A DNA stretch of 64,000 nt. Origin: Jaapia argillacea MUCL 33604. Lineage: Eukaryota; Basidiomycota; Agaricomycetes; Jaapiales; Jaapiaceae. This document shows positions 45,885-58,606 of the stretch, in pieces. The stretch lies in NCBI GenBank assembly GCA_000697665.1, contig KL197713.1, forward strand, positions 111,817-175,816, given 5' to 3'. A program made the translations under genes and the position numbers. Below the pieces are notes generated by a model, which searched no databases, was not told the origin of the DNA, and worked only from the letters and a program-made list of their open reading frames with translations. Every line of letters starts with the position of its first letter. The first letter of the stretch is position 1.

Positions 45885-47266
45885 ATGTCCACCAACCCTG
45901 TCACCGCGATTGGCAACAACAATGACTCGGACACCGGACACACCACTCTGTTTGATCCTTCTACTCGTGTTCGTAGAGGACTTTGCCCCGTCACAGGCAT
46001 TCGTCATCAAACCGGGCCATTGGAGAGTCATTCGCTATACTACGAACAGCATGGCACTGGTCCCGAGAAAGTCGTGTTCATCATGGGGTGAGTCGCTTTC
46101 GTTTGGTTCCCTAGATCTTAATCTTGAGTTTCAATCTTGGACCCAACCAGGCTGAACAGCACGTCGTTTGCATGGTCCGGCCAAGTCGACCACTTTGGTC
46201 GCTCTCCTGACTACTCAGTTCTAGTATTCGACAATAGAGGTGTGGGCCACAGCGGTGTTCCTCGGGGACCTTACACGTAGGATCTCTTTTTGAACTCATA
46301 CCCATCTTGTCCCAACGAACCCTGTTTCCCAGGACAAGCGGTATGGCTCAGGATGTGGTTGTGCTGTTGGACTTTATCGGCTGGACAGACAAACGAGCAA
46401 TTCACATCGTTGGAATTTCATTAGGAGGAATGATAGCTCAGGGTGCGGTACACGAGCTATTCTATATCCTTCCCAGCTTGTTCATGTGATCATTGCATCC
46501 AGAGTTAGCAATGCTAATCCCAGACCGCGTTGTTTCACTCACTCTCGTCGTCACAACTCCCGGCGGAAGGCCATGGAGTAATTTGCCTTCTGTGAGCTCC
46601 CATCTTTGCTTCGGTTTCCGGTACAACCCTGATACTTGCTTGAACAGTGGAAAGGCATAACTTCTTTGACACGGTATGGGTACCATTGCACGAAGTTACA
46701 TTAGCCTAATGAATTCTCCTCAGAACGACCTTCATAAAGGATCCATACCAAAGGGTACCCATTGCACTGGACATGCTATTTCCTCAGAAATGGCTCAACT
46801 CGAAAGCTTTGGACGATCCAGCAGGGCGGACGAATAGGGAGATCCAAACTGAGGTGGGTACATATTCTAGATGTGAGAGTTGGGGCTCATCCGACGTTGC
46901 ATCTTCTATCCCTAGTCTTATAACTCTAGGATTGCGGTGACCCGCCCGCAGCAATTTCTGGGTGCAATCTCCCAAATGTCTGCAGGACTCACACATAACG
47001 TGTCTCCTGCTCGTCTTCGAACCATTTCGGCTTCAATTCCCAAGGTTTTGATATTGACTGGGGACGAGGATAACTTGGTTGACCCACGAAATAGTCTGTA
47101 TATGAAAGAACATATGCCGGAAGCTGAGCTGATCCAATGGAAGGAGACTGGGCATGGGATCCACGCGCAGCAGAAGCAGAACTTCAACGATGCAGTCACT
47201 CGCGCGTTTCAGGAGGGGAGGGAGAGGGTGGAGAAGGAAGAGAAGTGGCGTGTCATAGCCCAGTAG
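45885..47266 (+). CDS. Alpha/beta hydrolase-fold protein
   Basis: The central fold shows VVFIMGLNSTSFAWSGQ (oxyanion-loop region), YSVLVFDNRGVGHS and the nucleophile elbow GISLGGMIAQELA, with serine as the likely nucleophile. The acid region is ILTGDEDNLVDP and the catalytic histidine lies in ETGHGIHAQQ. A polar N-terminal extension of about 50 residues precedes the fold. Six or so introns give roughly 350 residues. There is no signal peptide. Substrate cannot be told from sequence. It follows SPT16 on the same strand after 207 bp. Confidence 0.82.
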
Positions 47267-47504
47267 ATTATGGTGGTACATCATCCCTAGTATACCACGC
47301 AGATCGTTTTTTCCAATAGATTATTTGACGAACACAACGCGACTCGGTAGGGAAGTCGTTGTTAGCTGAATAGTAGGGGCATCATTCAGATGCCACGCTT
47401 TCCGTACGACTGTAGGTCTGACAACTGCAATTTGTGCATCAAGGGGAAGTGAGATTTCTGAGAGTACGGCAAGATAATGCACGCATCGAATACGAACCTC
47501 GACG

Positions 47505-47765
47505 TCACATCTCCTTCACCAAATGCTTCAGATCTCGCCGAACATCTTTCGGCACTTCCTTGAATGTGGATTTTGTTATCACAGGTTCTATCCGCAAGTT
47601 TTGGGGAAAGTCATCGCCCGCATGTGTCTTGCGCTGCTGGAGAATGTCGATCAATGTGATAGTCTCTTTGCGTGAGGGTGCCGGTGCCGGTGCCACTCGA
47701 ACTTTTGAGGGGGCGACGACACTCCGGGGAAGTATACGGACGAGACGTCGAGCGGATGGATGCAT
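47505..47765 (-). CDS. Small, probably mitochondrial protein of unknown function
   Basis: An uninterrupted 86-codon frame begins MHPSARRLVRILPRSVVAP, an arginine-rich, amphipathic and acid-free leader typical of mitochondrial presequences. An alanine-proline stretch (APAPAP) follows, then a charged helical remainder with TLIDILQQRKTHAGDD and KDVRRDLKHLVKEM. Size and composition resemble small mitochondrial ribosomal or assembly factors, but I recognise no family. An upstream exon ending at CTCTAG just before the ATG cannot be excluded. It is divergent from HRQ1. Confidence 0.5.
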   Translation of the reverse strand: MHPSARRLVRILPRSVVAPSKVRVAPAPAPSRKETITLIDILQQRKTHAGDDFPQNLRIEPVITKSTFKEVPKDVRRDLKHLVKEM

Positions 47766-48063
47766 CTAGAGGCTTCAGAGCAATGAGAACATTGAGATAA
47801 GGCAACGGAGAGGATACCGACCGAACCGAGAACTGCAAGTCAATGTTCTAGTGAAGGCGGAAAATCAGGCAAGGTCTCAGGTGGGTCACGGGGTCACGGC
47901 TCATGTGACTTCTTGCAAAGCGCGACCACTTCGCCGCGACTTCATCAAGCTTTTGTCGAGCTCTGCTTGACTGTGCCAAGTTGTCGGCTATCTCCCTAAC
48001 TTGGTGGCCACTCTGTTTTGGAACTGTTCTCATATTCCACCTGGAAACTATCAAGGCCGTAGT
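47766..48063. promoter_or_regulatory. Bidirectional promoter small mitochondrial-type gene / HRQ1
   Basis: 298 bp between divergent starts. It includes a perfect 8-bp tandem repeat GGGTCACG GGGTCACG at 47883-47898, followed by CTCATGTGAC. Function is inferred from geometry. Confidence 0.4.
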
Positions 48064-51000
48064 ATGGACTCGCAAGCTGGGCCCTCCGATACCTCTCGAA
48101 AACGTAAAGCACCACCAGCTACAGACTGCAATACCACGAAGTCGTCGCGAGGAGCGTCGATTTCCAAAGGGAAGGCTAAAGGCAAACGAAAGGAGGATGT
48201 CATCTGGCCTGAGTATTTTGATTCTGTGAGCTCACTATCTGAGTTTCACCGTGACTAGCCTCCATCTTATTCGTGAACAGTTGTTCAAAGTGTTCAAGGT
48301 GGTCCTTGGAAGTTCTCCTTCCTCATGATCTGAACTCTGACATTGAACGATGTATTGAAAGGCACTTAATACCGTCCTGGCCTTTTGCTCTTCAAGAAAG
48401 CATATGGCTACCACTTTCACCGTGGTGCGATCGTCGGTGGAGAGCCTCCTCAAGCAGTAAGCCTTGCGTATTTCTGCTCTATGGCCAGAGGGATCTGAAT
48501 CCTCAAAAAAGGCCGTTGGATTTATCCAAAGTTGCTGAGATAAAGTAAGCCATGGATGACGAAGTGAATGAGGTAGACTTCTTACACCTTTCACTAGAGC
48601 ACTGTTACCTGACATCGTTAAGTTCGCGTATATACCACGAAACGAACTCAGAGTCCACGGCGATTCTCGGGTTCAGTCTGAAGACAGAGGAGGACGTCGA
48701 GACAGATCACCCGATTATGGCGCTTTTATGGAGAGCGCTCCATCAAGTAGTCGTATTGGAGGGCCGACCGAAGATGAACATGTCCTCATCCTTGAGTTCG
48801 TGGACAACGCTAAAGGTAAAAAGTCTGCGAATGCCGGGTTCGTTTCGCAATATCTCGTTCGCAAAAATATTCTCATTCATCATTGATACACCCCAGATTT
48901 GCTCTAGCACCGCCCCCCTCGTTGACGCCTCAAGCTGTGCAAAAGCTGATCGAGAAGCGGAATTTACGCTTCTCTCAAGCCGTCAACGAGTAATTTCCCG
49001 TCGTTGGCCTCTGAGCTTCCACTCATCTACTGCCTCTTTAGGTTGCTCCATGCTACATCGGATAGTAATGACCCCGTGGCTCTATTGCAATCTGCAGCAC
49101 ACGACCATATTCCCGTGAATCCTTCGACTCCATCCCGCGCGTCTCCCTTCTCAGATGTGAAAGGGAAAGTCGCCGTTCCAGAATCGAAGGATCGTGCGAC
49201 TATTGAAGCCATAATCAATGAAATCCAAACCCAAGGCTGGTATAAAGGTCAAATCGTCGACCATCGAGTCTTTGATGCCAAAGCAAGCCTGATGGGTCAG
49301 TTATACCCCACATCCCCGCCTAGCACCACACTCAAGCTCTGGATATTCAGGAACCCTTGATACTCCCCTCTCCCCAAGGATCAGTCAAGCTCTGAAGGAA
49401 TCTAGAAACATTACCGCTTTATACGGCCACCAAGTCGCCGCTATTAATGCGGTGTCTTCAGGGGACAACGTCATTGTATCGACAAGCACCGCGTCTGGGA
49501 AGAGCGTCATTTATCAGGTTATTTCTCCCGCCCTTCCGATGGATGAGGCTGCGCAGGACTGACTCCATATTCCGTAGTTACCCGTTTTGAAGTTTCTTGA
49601 AGAGGATGCCGACGCCACAGCTATCTTCATTTATCCGACTAAAGTATGGCTCGATCCCTCTGGCGTATTGTCGTCGACAATAACAAGTATCCACAGGCCC
49701 TCGCCCAAGATCAAAAGGCTGCACTGGAGCAGTTGCTGTGCGCATGCCCAAGTCTTGAACACATCAAGGTATATTTGTCGGAAGTTTACCTCCCTGCATG
49801 AGTAACTTTGACATCGCCCCATCCAAGGTTGCAACATATGACGGCGATACGCCGCAGGATAAGCGAGCCGGTGGGGCACCCTTGCAATTTCGTCTTTCAA
49901 CTCAACTGAATCTTCGATCGCCGAAGTGATTCGAGAAACAACTTCGGTCATCTTCACTAATTTTGTATGATCTGATTTCATATTTCCCTCGAGATTGCTC
50001 ATGTCTCTCTCCAGGATATGCTGCATGCCTCAATCCTTCCGCATGAAGATCTTTGGCGACGGTCAGCGTTGTGCTTTAAGGCACGATAATTCGGTTGCTC
50101 TAATACCTGTCTCAGGTTCCTGAAAAACCTGAAAATTGTCGCCGTTGACGAGCTTCATTACTACTCAGACTTATTTGGGAGGTTTGTTCGACATGTTGGC
50201 CTTTTGGTAGTCTCAGTCGTAACCCATAACTTCCAGTCATGTCGCAATGGTTATGAGGCGTTTCCGCAGAGTCTGCGCCGCAGTAGGGAGTAAGTCAAGT
50301 CTTGACACCTGAAAGGACTCGCTGACATGATCCACACAGACCGACGATCTCGATTTGTGTCATGTAGTGCCACCATTGCGAAGCCCAAGCAACACATGAA
50401 GGATATCTTTGGAATCGAGGCAGGTGTTTTGCCCGAATTTTTACCTCTTCGTTTTCCGACGTGGGTTACAGGATGTTGTGGAAATTATGGAGGACGGTGC
50501 TCCGTCGGGGAGAAAGGATTTCCTTGTCTGGAATCCTCCTCCTTTGGATGCAATGGATCCGACCTTGGGACGCCATAGTTCGATGTCCGAAGCGGTAGGC
50601 CTCATGAGGTTCCTGATGAAGCGCGGAGTTCGATGCATTCTGTTTTGCAAAGTGCGTGGTCACATCCACATCTTCCGAACCGTAGAGAGCGACGCTTGCT
50701 GAGATTATTTGATTTTAATCTCCTAGATAAGGAAGACATGCGAGTTGGTAGGTTCCTTTGTCCCTGTGCACTTTACCACATACTTACTGACGTTTCCGGT
50801 CAGGCCATGAAGACGCTGCGCAGCGACCTGAGTGCGGAAGGACGCCTCGATATTTTGAACAAGGTGATGTCTTATCGAGGAGGTTAGTCTATCCATCCTT
50901 CAACTCCACTCTCACAGTTCTGATGTTGTTGTAGGCTATTCCCAGGAAGTTTGTGCTCAGCTTGCCTTATGTTCTTTATTGCACTACTTAGGGCTATCCA

Positions 51001-52932
51001 CAGGATCGTCGGCGGATAGAACGCGAAGCGTTCTCCGGCCAATTACTGGGAATAGTTGCTACTAACGCTCTTGAACTTGGCGTTGATATCGGCGTGCTGG
51101 ATGCTGTCATCATGCTGGGCTTTCCGGTCAGCGTTGCGAGCTTCGTACGTCACACTTTCCCTTCAGAGACTATCTCTAAATGCCTGTGAATAGCGGCAGC
51201 AAGCAGGGCGTGCCGGACGAAGAGCTCGGGACGCATTGGCCGTCTTCGTTGCTGATTCTCTTCCCATAGACCAGCATTATATTGAATATCCAAATGAATT
51301 GTTCGACACTCCAGTCAAAGACCTAGTTATCGACCTGGAGAGCAAGATTATCCTGGAAGCTCACCTCCAGTGTGCAGCACACGAAATGCCTCTTACCTTA
51401 GAAGATGAGAAGTATTTCGGGCCGTTGACCAAGGAACTGTGCGAAACGAAGTTATCAAAGGACAAAGACGGCTGGTATCATCCCCACCCTAAATTCCTGC
51501 CCTATCCAGCAAGACACATTGCACTTCGTGGGGTCGAGGAAGAGAAGTACGTGGTTATTGACGTCACGAAACTAGGTCAAGCTGGCGGTGATGGTCATAT
51601 CGTGGAAGAGGTGGAAGTCTCCAGAGCCCTCTTCGAAATTTACGAGGGTGCCGTCGTAAGTGGAATTTATCCATGATCTTGTTGCTGCTCACATTTTAGT
51701 GTCTAGTTCATCCACCAGGGAATGACTTTCGTCGTACGTTGGATTGTTTCTCGCCGACTGGAACAAATGCAAATTTATTTTTGACCCGGTAGGTAAAAGA
51801 GGTCAGCCATGACTCTAAGCAGGCGAGAGTTATTCGTGCGGACGTGAATTTCATCACCCAGCCAAGGTACGTGTTGGGCTCCAAGGAACGACCAAAGATT
51901 CAAGCTTTGCTCAGGGACTTTACCAATGTGGACGCAACCCAAACCCACCGCATCAGAGAAATCAAGGCCTCACTTTGCCATGCTTTCTATGGACGTATGT
52001 CCTCTCAGCCAATCCCAGTGTACAGTTGACGCAAGGTGGCTCTGATAGGTATCGAGTTACTGACTCTAGTCTTCGGTAAGTTATGAATGGCTCATCTCTG
52101 CACTTTATTTACTGACTTGATTATCCAGGCTACTTCAAAATACGGTACGCATTACACAACTATCTTCATGAGCCATCCTCATATTCGAGCAGAAACAAGA
52201 AAATTCTCGATTCCGTCGATTTGGAGACACCACCGTGGCGGCGAGAAACTACCGGCTTCTGGATCGATGTACCCAAAGAAACCCTTCATCTCTTGAAAGA
52301 AAAATCAATCAACGCGGCAGCAGCTATACATTCCGCTCAGCACGCGATTCTGAATCGTTTCGCAATGAGGGGTGACCTGCACACAGAGTGTAAGGTTCCC
52401 GAGAAGGAATATAGAACGACTGAATCTCAAAGGAAGCGACCAGCAAGGTCAGATCAGCTTTTTCTTCTTCAGTTTAGTCCTAATGTATCCTAGGCTTATA
52501 TTTTACGACACTGCTGGTAAAGGAGGCGGTGTTGCAGGGAAGGCTTTCGATCATGGTGAGTCCCCAAGGCTGCTTGTCAATACATTCCCTGATATCCCCA
52601 TGTTACAGTCTCAGAAATCTTGACCAAAGCGCACGAGCGAGTGGCTATGTGCTCCTGCGAGGAAGGGTGCGCTGAATGTGAGCTACTAAGTACTTGAGTA
52701 ATGACGTCTTGACTGATCATTGCCCTTAGGTGTAAACAGCCCCTCCTGCCGGGAGGGCAACGTCGTCTCCTCCAAGCTTGGGGCGTTTGTCGTCCTCAAG
52801 AGTCTTCTCGGATTGCCAATCGATCCAGATTCAATTCCCGAACAATATGAAGAGCCTCTCCAAGGGTACCAAACCATCATTGAAGCCCCACCAGTGCGGG
52901 CCATTGTTGGGGTCGATGTCGAGAAAGAATAA
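48064..52932 (+). CDS. HRQ1: ATP-dependent 3'-5' DNA helicase HRQ1 (RecQ4-like, DUF1998)
   Basis: After a basic N terminus (RKRKAPPAT, then GKAKGKRKEDVIWPEYFDS) the protein shows superfamily 2 helicase motifs: STSTASGKSVIYQLP (Walker A), AIFIYPTKALAQDQK, VAVDELHYYSDLFGSH (motif II, DELH), FVSCSATIAKP (III), ATNALELGVDIGVLDAVIM (V) and QQAGRAGRRARD (VI). The C-terminal MZB/DUF1998 module has the zinc-type cysteine set CSCEEGCAECVNSPSC. Hrq1 is the fungal relative of human RECQL4, active in interstrand crosslink repair and telomere maintenance. Two dozen or so exons are implied, and exact splice sites in 49.5-50.7 kb are approximate. It converges on the SCYL2-like gene with 101 bp between stops. 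Confidence 0.9.
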
Positions 52933-53033
52933 TGTCGGCTTTGATTCGACATGGCGGACTATGTGAGGGACTCCCAAAACTTCCATAATATTACTCTAGT
53001 TGAAATCTACATTCAAAATAAGATCTCCGCCGT

Positions 53034-56000
53034 CTAGGCAAGGGGATCAAAGTCGCCCCAGTCGTCCTTCGTTGGACGCTTGGCTGATGAGCTAACCCAG
53101 GATGGATTCGAAGGTTTGGATGGGGCCAATAATGTTCCCATGGCAGGTGGAGAAGCTTGTAAGGTTGGGGATGATAACGGGAGGGATGGGGAGACAGGGA
53201 GAGGAGGGAATTGAGGGAATTGGTACCCCAGTCCTTGCGCTCCGTGGAAGGATGGCGGAGACGTGGGGGCATGTGATGGCGATAAGTCAGAGAATGATAG
53301 ATGATAATTTGGATTCTGGCTTGGGGCGATGCCGACATTTGAGGTCAAATGGGTGGGCGAGCGGACCACGCTGCCCGTAAGTGGTGATGTGGGGGCCATT
53401 GGTGGAGGGAAAGCCCCGCTGTTAAACGGTGTCGGTGATATGGTTTGCGAACCAAGTCCTCTTGACGCCCTCAGCTGACTTGGTCGACTTGGTTGGGTGA
53501 CTGACGACGCCTGCAATTTCGGCGACGAGGGCAGCGACTGCGACTGTAGCTGAGTTGATGGTGGCGCAAGGTTCGCCGATGGAGACTTCACAACCTGGAA
53601 AGAGATGGTGAAAACGACTTCTGCAAATCAGGGGACATCCTCACCTCCTGGTTGTCTGTAAGCAGGCTACCCCAGACATCATCCTCCCACCCACCGCTAC
53701 CATCCAATGCCGTATCCGGCTTCACAGTCCCATTCGCTCCCCCCACTAAGCTCTCAAAATCAACGGTCCCGCCCATAGCTGATGAGGAAAAGGTTCCATT
53801 GGCCGATGCGCCTGAGCGGTCCTCGTGCCTCTGAGAGTCTCGGAGAAACTGGTTATGCTCCTTTTCAACTCGGTCTCCCAGTTTACGAATGACGAGCATA
53901 AAACGCTGGAATTGATCCACATTCAACACTGCACGATGAAAAATTAGGTCGCGAGCGTTTGATGTACGAAAAATACGAACGAGGTCCCATTGACATTCCC
54001 CACAGTTGAGGGAGCACAAGCGATGCAACACTCTCCCTGTCTACTTTCATACCCATAGCTTCCTGAACAGCGAGGGTGGCCATCTTCACAACATGTCAGC
54101 GGAATGTTAATGCGTATGACGAAGAATGACGAACCATGACGGCGGGCTCCTTGGTCCGAATTTTGGACAGCAGGGGAACTAATTTCTGCGTCAAGCTCGT
54201 CTACCAGGATAGAACACATTTAGAATGGCACATTAGATGGGCATAAGAAATGCTAATGAACTAACCTGATCCAGGGTTTTGACCATACTCAGGAAAGTAA
54301 CAAGGGTGGCCACTTTGACTGACAGGATGCGAGTTTTGGAGAACACCACCTGGTGAGCGGATGAGCGAGGGAGAAACCCAATAGAAGGGAACTTACAGCA
54401 ACGCGAGGGAACACAACGCCTTGTACTTCTGCATAGTCGATAGTCTCGCACAAATCCGGAACTGCTTTTAATGCACGTTCTTGGACCTTTGCGACCTTAG
54501 GTGATATTGTGAAATTGAGGGCACACTTGACTCACTATGGCATGCTCGGACTCCAGAGCGTTGTAAACCAAGGGAAGAACATCTGGCAATGCAACATCAG
54601 ACGATAGCCCAATGGAAAGAGGGGCAGTGACATACGCTCGCGAAATACGCCTTTGTCAGTCTTGCTCTGCAGTAAACCAAGATTATCCAGCAGAGTCAAC
54701 ATGTTCTGTGGGGGCTCTTTAATTGTGAACAAAGGCTTGAGGCTTGGCAGGACGAGGGAAGCGAACTGCGTTGGCGACAGAGATGCCGAGATAGAGAAGA
54801 CGTTAGGTAAAATATATGGTAACAGATGTGTATCTTTCATCTACAATGGAGAATGTAAAGCATAAGTGCTAGCCAACAGCATGACGGAAGAAACGCACTT
54901 CTTCGAGCAGGGAAGGCAGAATTTTCCGCACTCTCAGGCCCTCTGAGAATTTATCGAGTACGCTCTGCAACCCTTTCATGAAGGAAATCTTTTCTTCTCT
55001 CGTTTTCGCAGTAAAATTGGACCTATCCAGGAAATTCAGAGTGGAGATTGGAAGTGACGAGAAGAATGGGTGAGTTGGAAGGTCTGATGGAGACGGTCTG
55101 CTACCCTGATGCCGCGTGATGAGAAGGATTAGGAGAGCTGTCGTGAATGGGAGTCAGAAACTGGCGAACATTGACACTAAACTGGTGAGATACATACCTC
55201 TCAAGTCGTTATCTAAACGGTCCATGCCAGATATAGGTTTTCCGGCGTTGTCACGCAGCCCGCTGAGACTACCATGATTCTTGAATGGCGGACTACCCTT
55301 GCAATGGACAGCATATATGAGACAACCTAACGAGTACATATCTGATGCAGTTGCTAAAACTTCGTCCAAAGCATACTCCGGGGCTGAAGTTTGTCAGGCT
55401 CAGAACGTACGAGTAAAAAGAGCTATGCCCACCCATGTAATCGAAGGACCGTTGGGTATAAGATGGTACTCTCCCATCATATGTGGGGAATTCCCATCGT
55501 GTTGGACCTCCGTCGCTCCCGGTTAACGATATCGTCAAGCCCAATCCAGAGATCTTCCAGTCCCCTGCGCTGTTGATCATTATGCTCTCGGGTTTGAGAT
55601 TGGAATGTATTAAACGCGCGGATGTGTGTAGGAAGGCAAGACCTTTGCATAGTTGCAGTATTCCTTTTTGGATCTGCCGACGGGTATGAGCGGGGCCGAG
55701 GAGTTTCAGAGAGACGACTGACTTCGACTTCATCCAGTTCTACCACAGATGAAGCACGAGGCGATCCGGGAATGGACAATTCGAGAGAGCATGTCAACGG
55801 CTCGGTGGCAAATATCAACTCATTCCGAGTCTCTTCCAGTGGCTCCACCATTTCTTACTGAGAATGAGTCTAGGATAGATGCTGCGGGACAGAACTTCGC
55901 ACATACCGAGTATACAGGGATGACGCAGACGTCCGAGCGCAGATCCCTGAATGGCACGTCAGAAATCATGAAAGCCAACCAAAGTCAGGAAAAGTACCTC

Positions 56001-56303
56001 GTTCTTGAGGACCTGCAGTGTGTGCTCTCTCGCCAACACAGTCATACGTTCCATCTCTTGACATCTCTTCTCAAAGCTCCATACTGAAACACGCTTGCCA
56101 GTGACTTTGTGCACAGCCGATTGCACACGCCAGAGCCCAGCATGAAACGGAGGAGTTTGCGCTATTGCTGGGAGAGAGGAAGATGAAGCCGAAGAAACAT
56201 TGGGGGTTGGAGTCGATGTCCGACTTGATCCTGCCTGAGGTCCAATGTGGTAGGATTGCGAGATATTGGTGCGAGCAAAGAAGGAGGTTGCAGCGGCGAA
56301 CAT
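53034..56303 (-). CDS. SCY1-like pseudokinase (SCYL2 type)
   Basis: The start is MFAAATSFFARTNISQSYHI. A protein-kinase fold follows in which the catalytic loop reads LIHSNLKPESIMIN instead of HRDLKPEN, and the metal loop reads ISGLGL instead of DFG, so both catalytic aspartates are missing. VSVWSFEK may retain the nucleotide-site lysine. FDYMAPEYALDE and ASDMYSLGCLIYAVH are well preserved. HEAT repeats come next (SLTQKLVPLLSKIRTKEPAV region), then a Ser/Pro/Gln-rich tail ending DDWGDFDPLA, with a DWGDFDP motif near the terminus. SCYL2 binds clathrin/AP adaptors in Golgi-endosome trafficking. About twelve introns. Loss of catalytic residues is normal for this family. Confidence 0.9.
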
Positions 56304-56699
56304 CTTTGGGCCGATTTAGGGAAGTGCGACGAAACCACTTTTCCCTGAAGAAGAGCGACCACTCAAGTTATTTGGAGGGCCAGAAGGGGCGGTGGACAGT
56401 GGACAGTGGACAGTACCTGCAAGATACAAGTCCGACCTCACAGCTTCACCTTGCCACATCGCGGCTGTGATGTGTGACCAATCCTGGTCACATTCTTTTA
56501 TCTGAATCAACACCACCAACGCCTCCTTTGCCTGTGGATCCCCGGCCAATCTATTGTCAACGAATAGCTCGACTGGTTGGATCTGCTTGGCGTGTCTGTG
56601 AACACAGGATCGCATCGCATTCTTCAACCTCATCAGAAACTACAAGTTGCTACAAGTACTGCATGTCGAACAGCGTCAGCTCTACACTCTCGACTGTTA
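56304..56699. other. Intergenic: SCYL2-like upstream and arrestin-like 3' region
   Basis: This 396-bp stretch between two minus-strand genes contains a triple 7-bp tandem repeat (TGGACAG x3, about 56393-56413), 90-110 bp upstream of the SCYL2-like start. No supported gene is present. Confidence 0.4.
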
Positions 56700-58205
56700 T
56701 TAATATGAAAGCGATCTGGCTATTACGTGACCGCTACCCAGCCCAACAGCAGGAACGGGCACCCCTCCCATAACCAATAGCTCCGTGTCTAGTGTTCCAT
56801 AATGGTCAGTTGTCAACTGTATCAGGTGATCGCAACGAAAACTTGGTAGGTGCTTCGCCATCATTTGTGGTGGCCGAAGAGTGGCGCGAATGATATACTG
56901 GAGGAATTCGTCAGATGCGGGACGTTGATAACATTCTTGGAACGCCTGACCTGTACGTCCGCCTTGTGTTGCACCTTCCATGACGTTTCCCCGCCGCATT
57001 TACCAGCCTTCAGTTCATAGTTCAGCAAACTAAACGATGGTCCCACGTCATCGATGTACCGCAGCTCCGCTGTATTGACAAGAACTTCTCGCACACTTCT
57101 GTAAGGTTCGTGGGGACAGCCCCCGGAGTCCTTCACCCAGAGAGTGGTCCGTTTGATCAGCTGGATATTGACCGTTGGTGCCAAAAGCTTGATTAGGACC
57201 GGGTTACATGGCGATGACAGGCTTAGCGCTAATGGGATGCGTTCACCAGACGTGAAGCACAAAGGCGATGGCAATGAAAGCTGTAGACGAATGAAACCCT
57301 TTGCGGAGGCTTCATACAATGCAACTTACTTTCATCGTTGGCAACAGCACCTCTGATGATCCCGAAGCTTGATCGGGCCGGACAGCGCACAACGCAGTGG
57401 TTCTGATAGATGGGTGCCCAGTGTTGAGTATTCCTGGGGAGTTGACCAACCATGGTGGGATCTCTGCCATGGGAGCAGATGACGGTCTAGTCTTGGGAAA
57501 GTAGAGAATGGGTATGTGTTGTCTTTGATTTTCGAGTGCATCAGCCCGAGTAATTTGCCAGGAAAAGAAGACTGACGACTTATGTATCCTCAGGCCCTTC
57601 CGGATGACATCGATTTTGACAGCGAAATTGACTTGCGCTGATGCACCCGGGTGAAAGATTGTCGACGAAGGAGGTAGGGGCTCCCTTTCCCCTTCGATGT
57701 AGGTCGGAAACGGTATGGAGAAGGTGAGTTTTGGAATACTTTCGCTGGGAGTGCTTGAAGCGGACGTGAACAATGTGACCGTCTTCGACACCAGAGTCTT
57801 GGTCCAGGTTCCGGTCAGCACTCCTCTTTCGGTTTTTTCGATCGTGACCCTGCCTTGCAACTGCAAAGCCGAGTGCATCAGCGGATGAGGCTGCTCGAAA
57901 TGAGATACTGATGACCTGACCGTTGCAACGACTTTCGTGATGTGAGAACATTTCGGATCAATGACCACTGAACCTTCCGCCACTCCGTTGTAGCCGTACA
58001 CTGGGTGGGACAAGTTCCACTGGCGAGGACCAAAGTCGACCTCGATTTTGTTGCGATGAAAGATCAATTGTGCCTCAAGGATCGGAGCGGTCGAAGGGCT
58101 CGACGGTTGTTGGACATGCTCTGAGCTGTCCGCAAACTGCGTGTATAGTGGTGATGACGGATGTGGTACGTCCTCGAAATAGGATGGCGGTTCGTTCAGA
58201 TCCAT
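56700..58205 (-). CDS. Arrestin-like protein
   Basis: The start MDLNEPPSYFEDVPHPSSP includes PPSY, a PPxY-type element that could bind WW-domain ubiquitin ligases of the Rsp5 class. Beta-rich arrestin N-domain segments follow: LIFHRNKIEVDFGPRQW, VYGYNGVAEGSVVID, LTFSIPFPTYIEGE and VNFAVKIDVIRKG. The C-domain contains LCFTSGERIPLALSLSS, then KCGGETSWKVQHKADVQYII. Introns include GTCAGG...CTCCAG before the last exon. About 440 residues in all. Fungal arrestin-like (ART) proteins act as adaptors that direct plasma-membrane transporters to ubiquitination and endocytosis; here this is inferred from fold and PPSY. It is divergent from the HIBADH gene. Confidence 0.75.
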
Positions 58206-58606
58206 TCTTGTTGTCGAGATGATGCTGTCGGGAGTCACCCTTATTTATTTCTGATGGCTCGAGTGACAACCTCCGAGTTCGAGTCATTTCCCCTCGCTTG
58301 CTAGTCTCTGCTTAGCTTGACAAACCAATCCCCGTCTCCGAACCCCTCTTACAAAGACAGTTGCTGCGTTCAAGGTGTCAGGGCGCATTAAGGTGTGATC
58401 TACACCGGCGATTCAAAATTTTGCCGGCCATCTGTGCTTCCGACGGAACTCTCAGAGATCAAACCGCGCCGAAGAAAACCGAACTCCGATCCTGCTACCG
58501 TATAGGTGTTCCATCGACCCTGGGTCTGTCAGATTCAGACCCTTTTACTTGTTCCCCAGTTTCTTCACCTTGAACACTGTGCGAGGATAGCAAAACATAC
58601 GCGAAC
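58206..58606. promoter_or_regulatory. Bidirectional upstream region arrestin-like / HIBADH
   Basis: 401 bp between divergent ATG codons. No repeat, RNA gene or supported frame is seen. It presumably holds both promoters. Confidence 0.4.

Noticed and set aside
53034-56303. Loss of HRD and DFG residues as evidence of a decayed kinase gene
   Set aside because: SCYL proteins are established pseudokinases; the rest of the fold and tail are intact.
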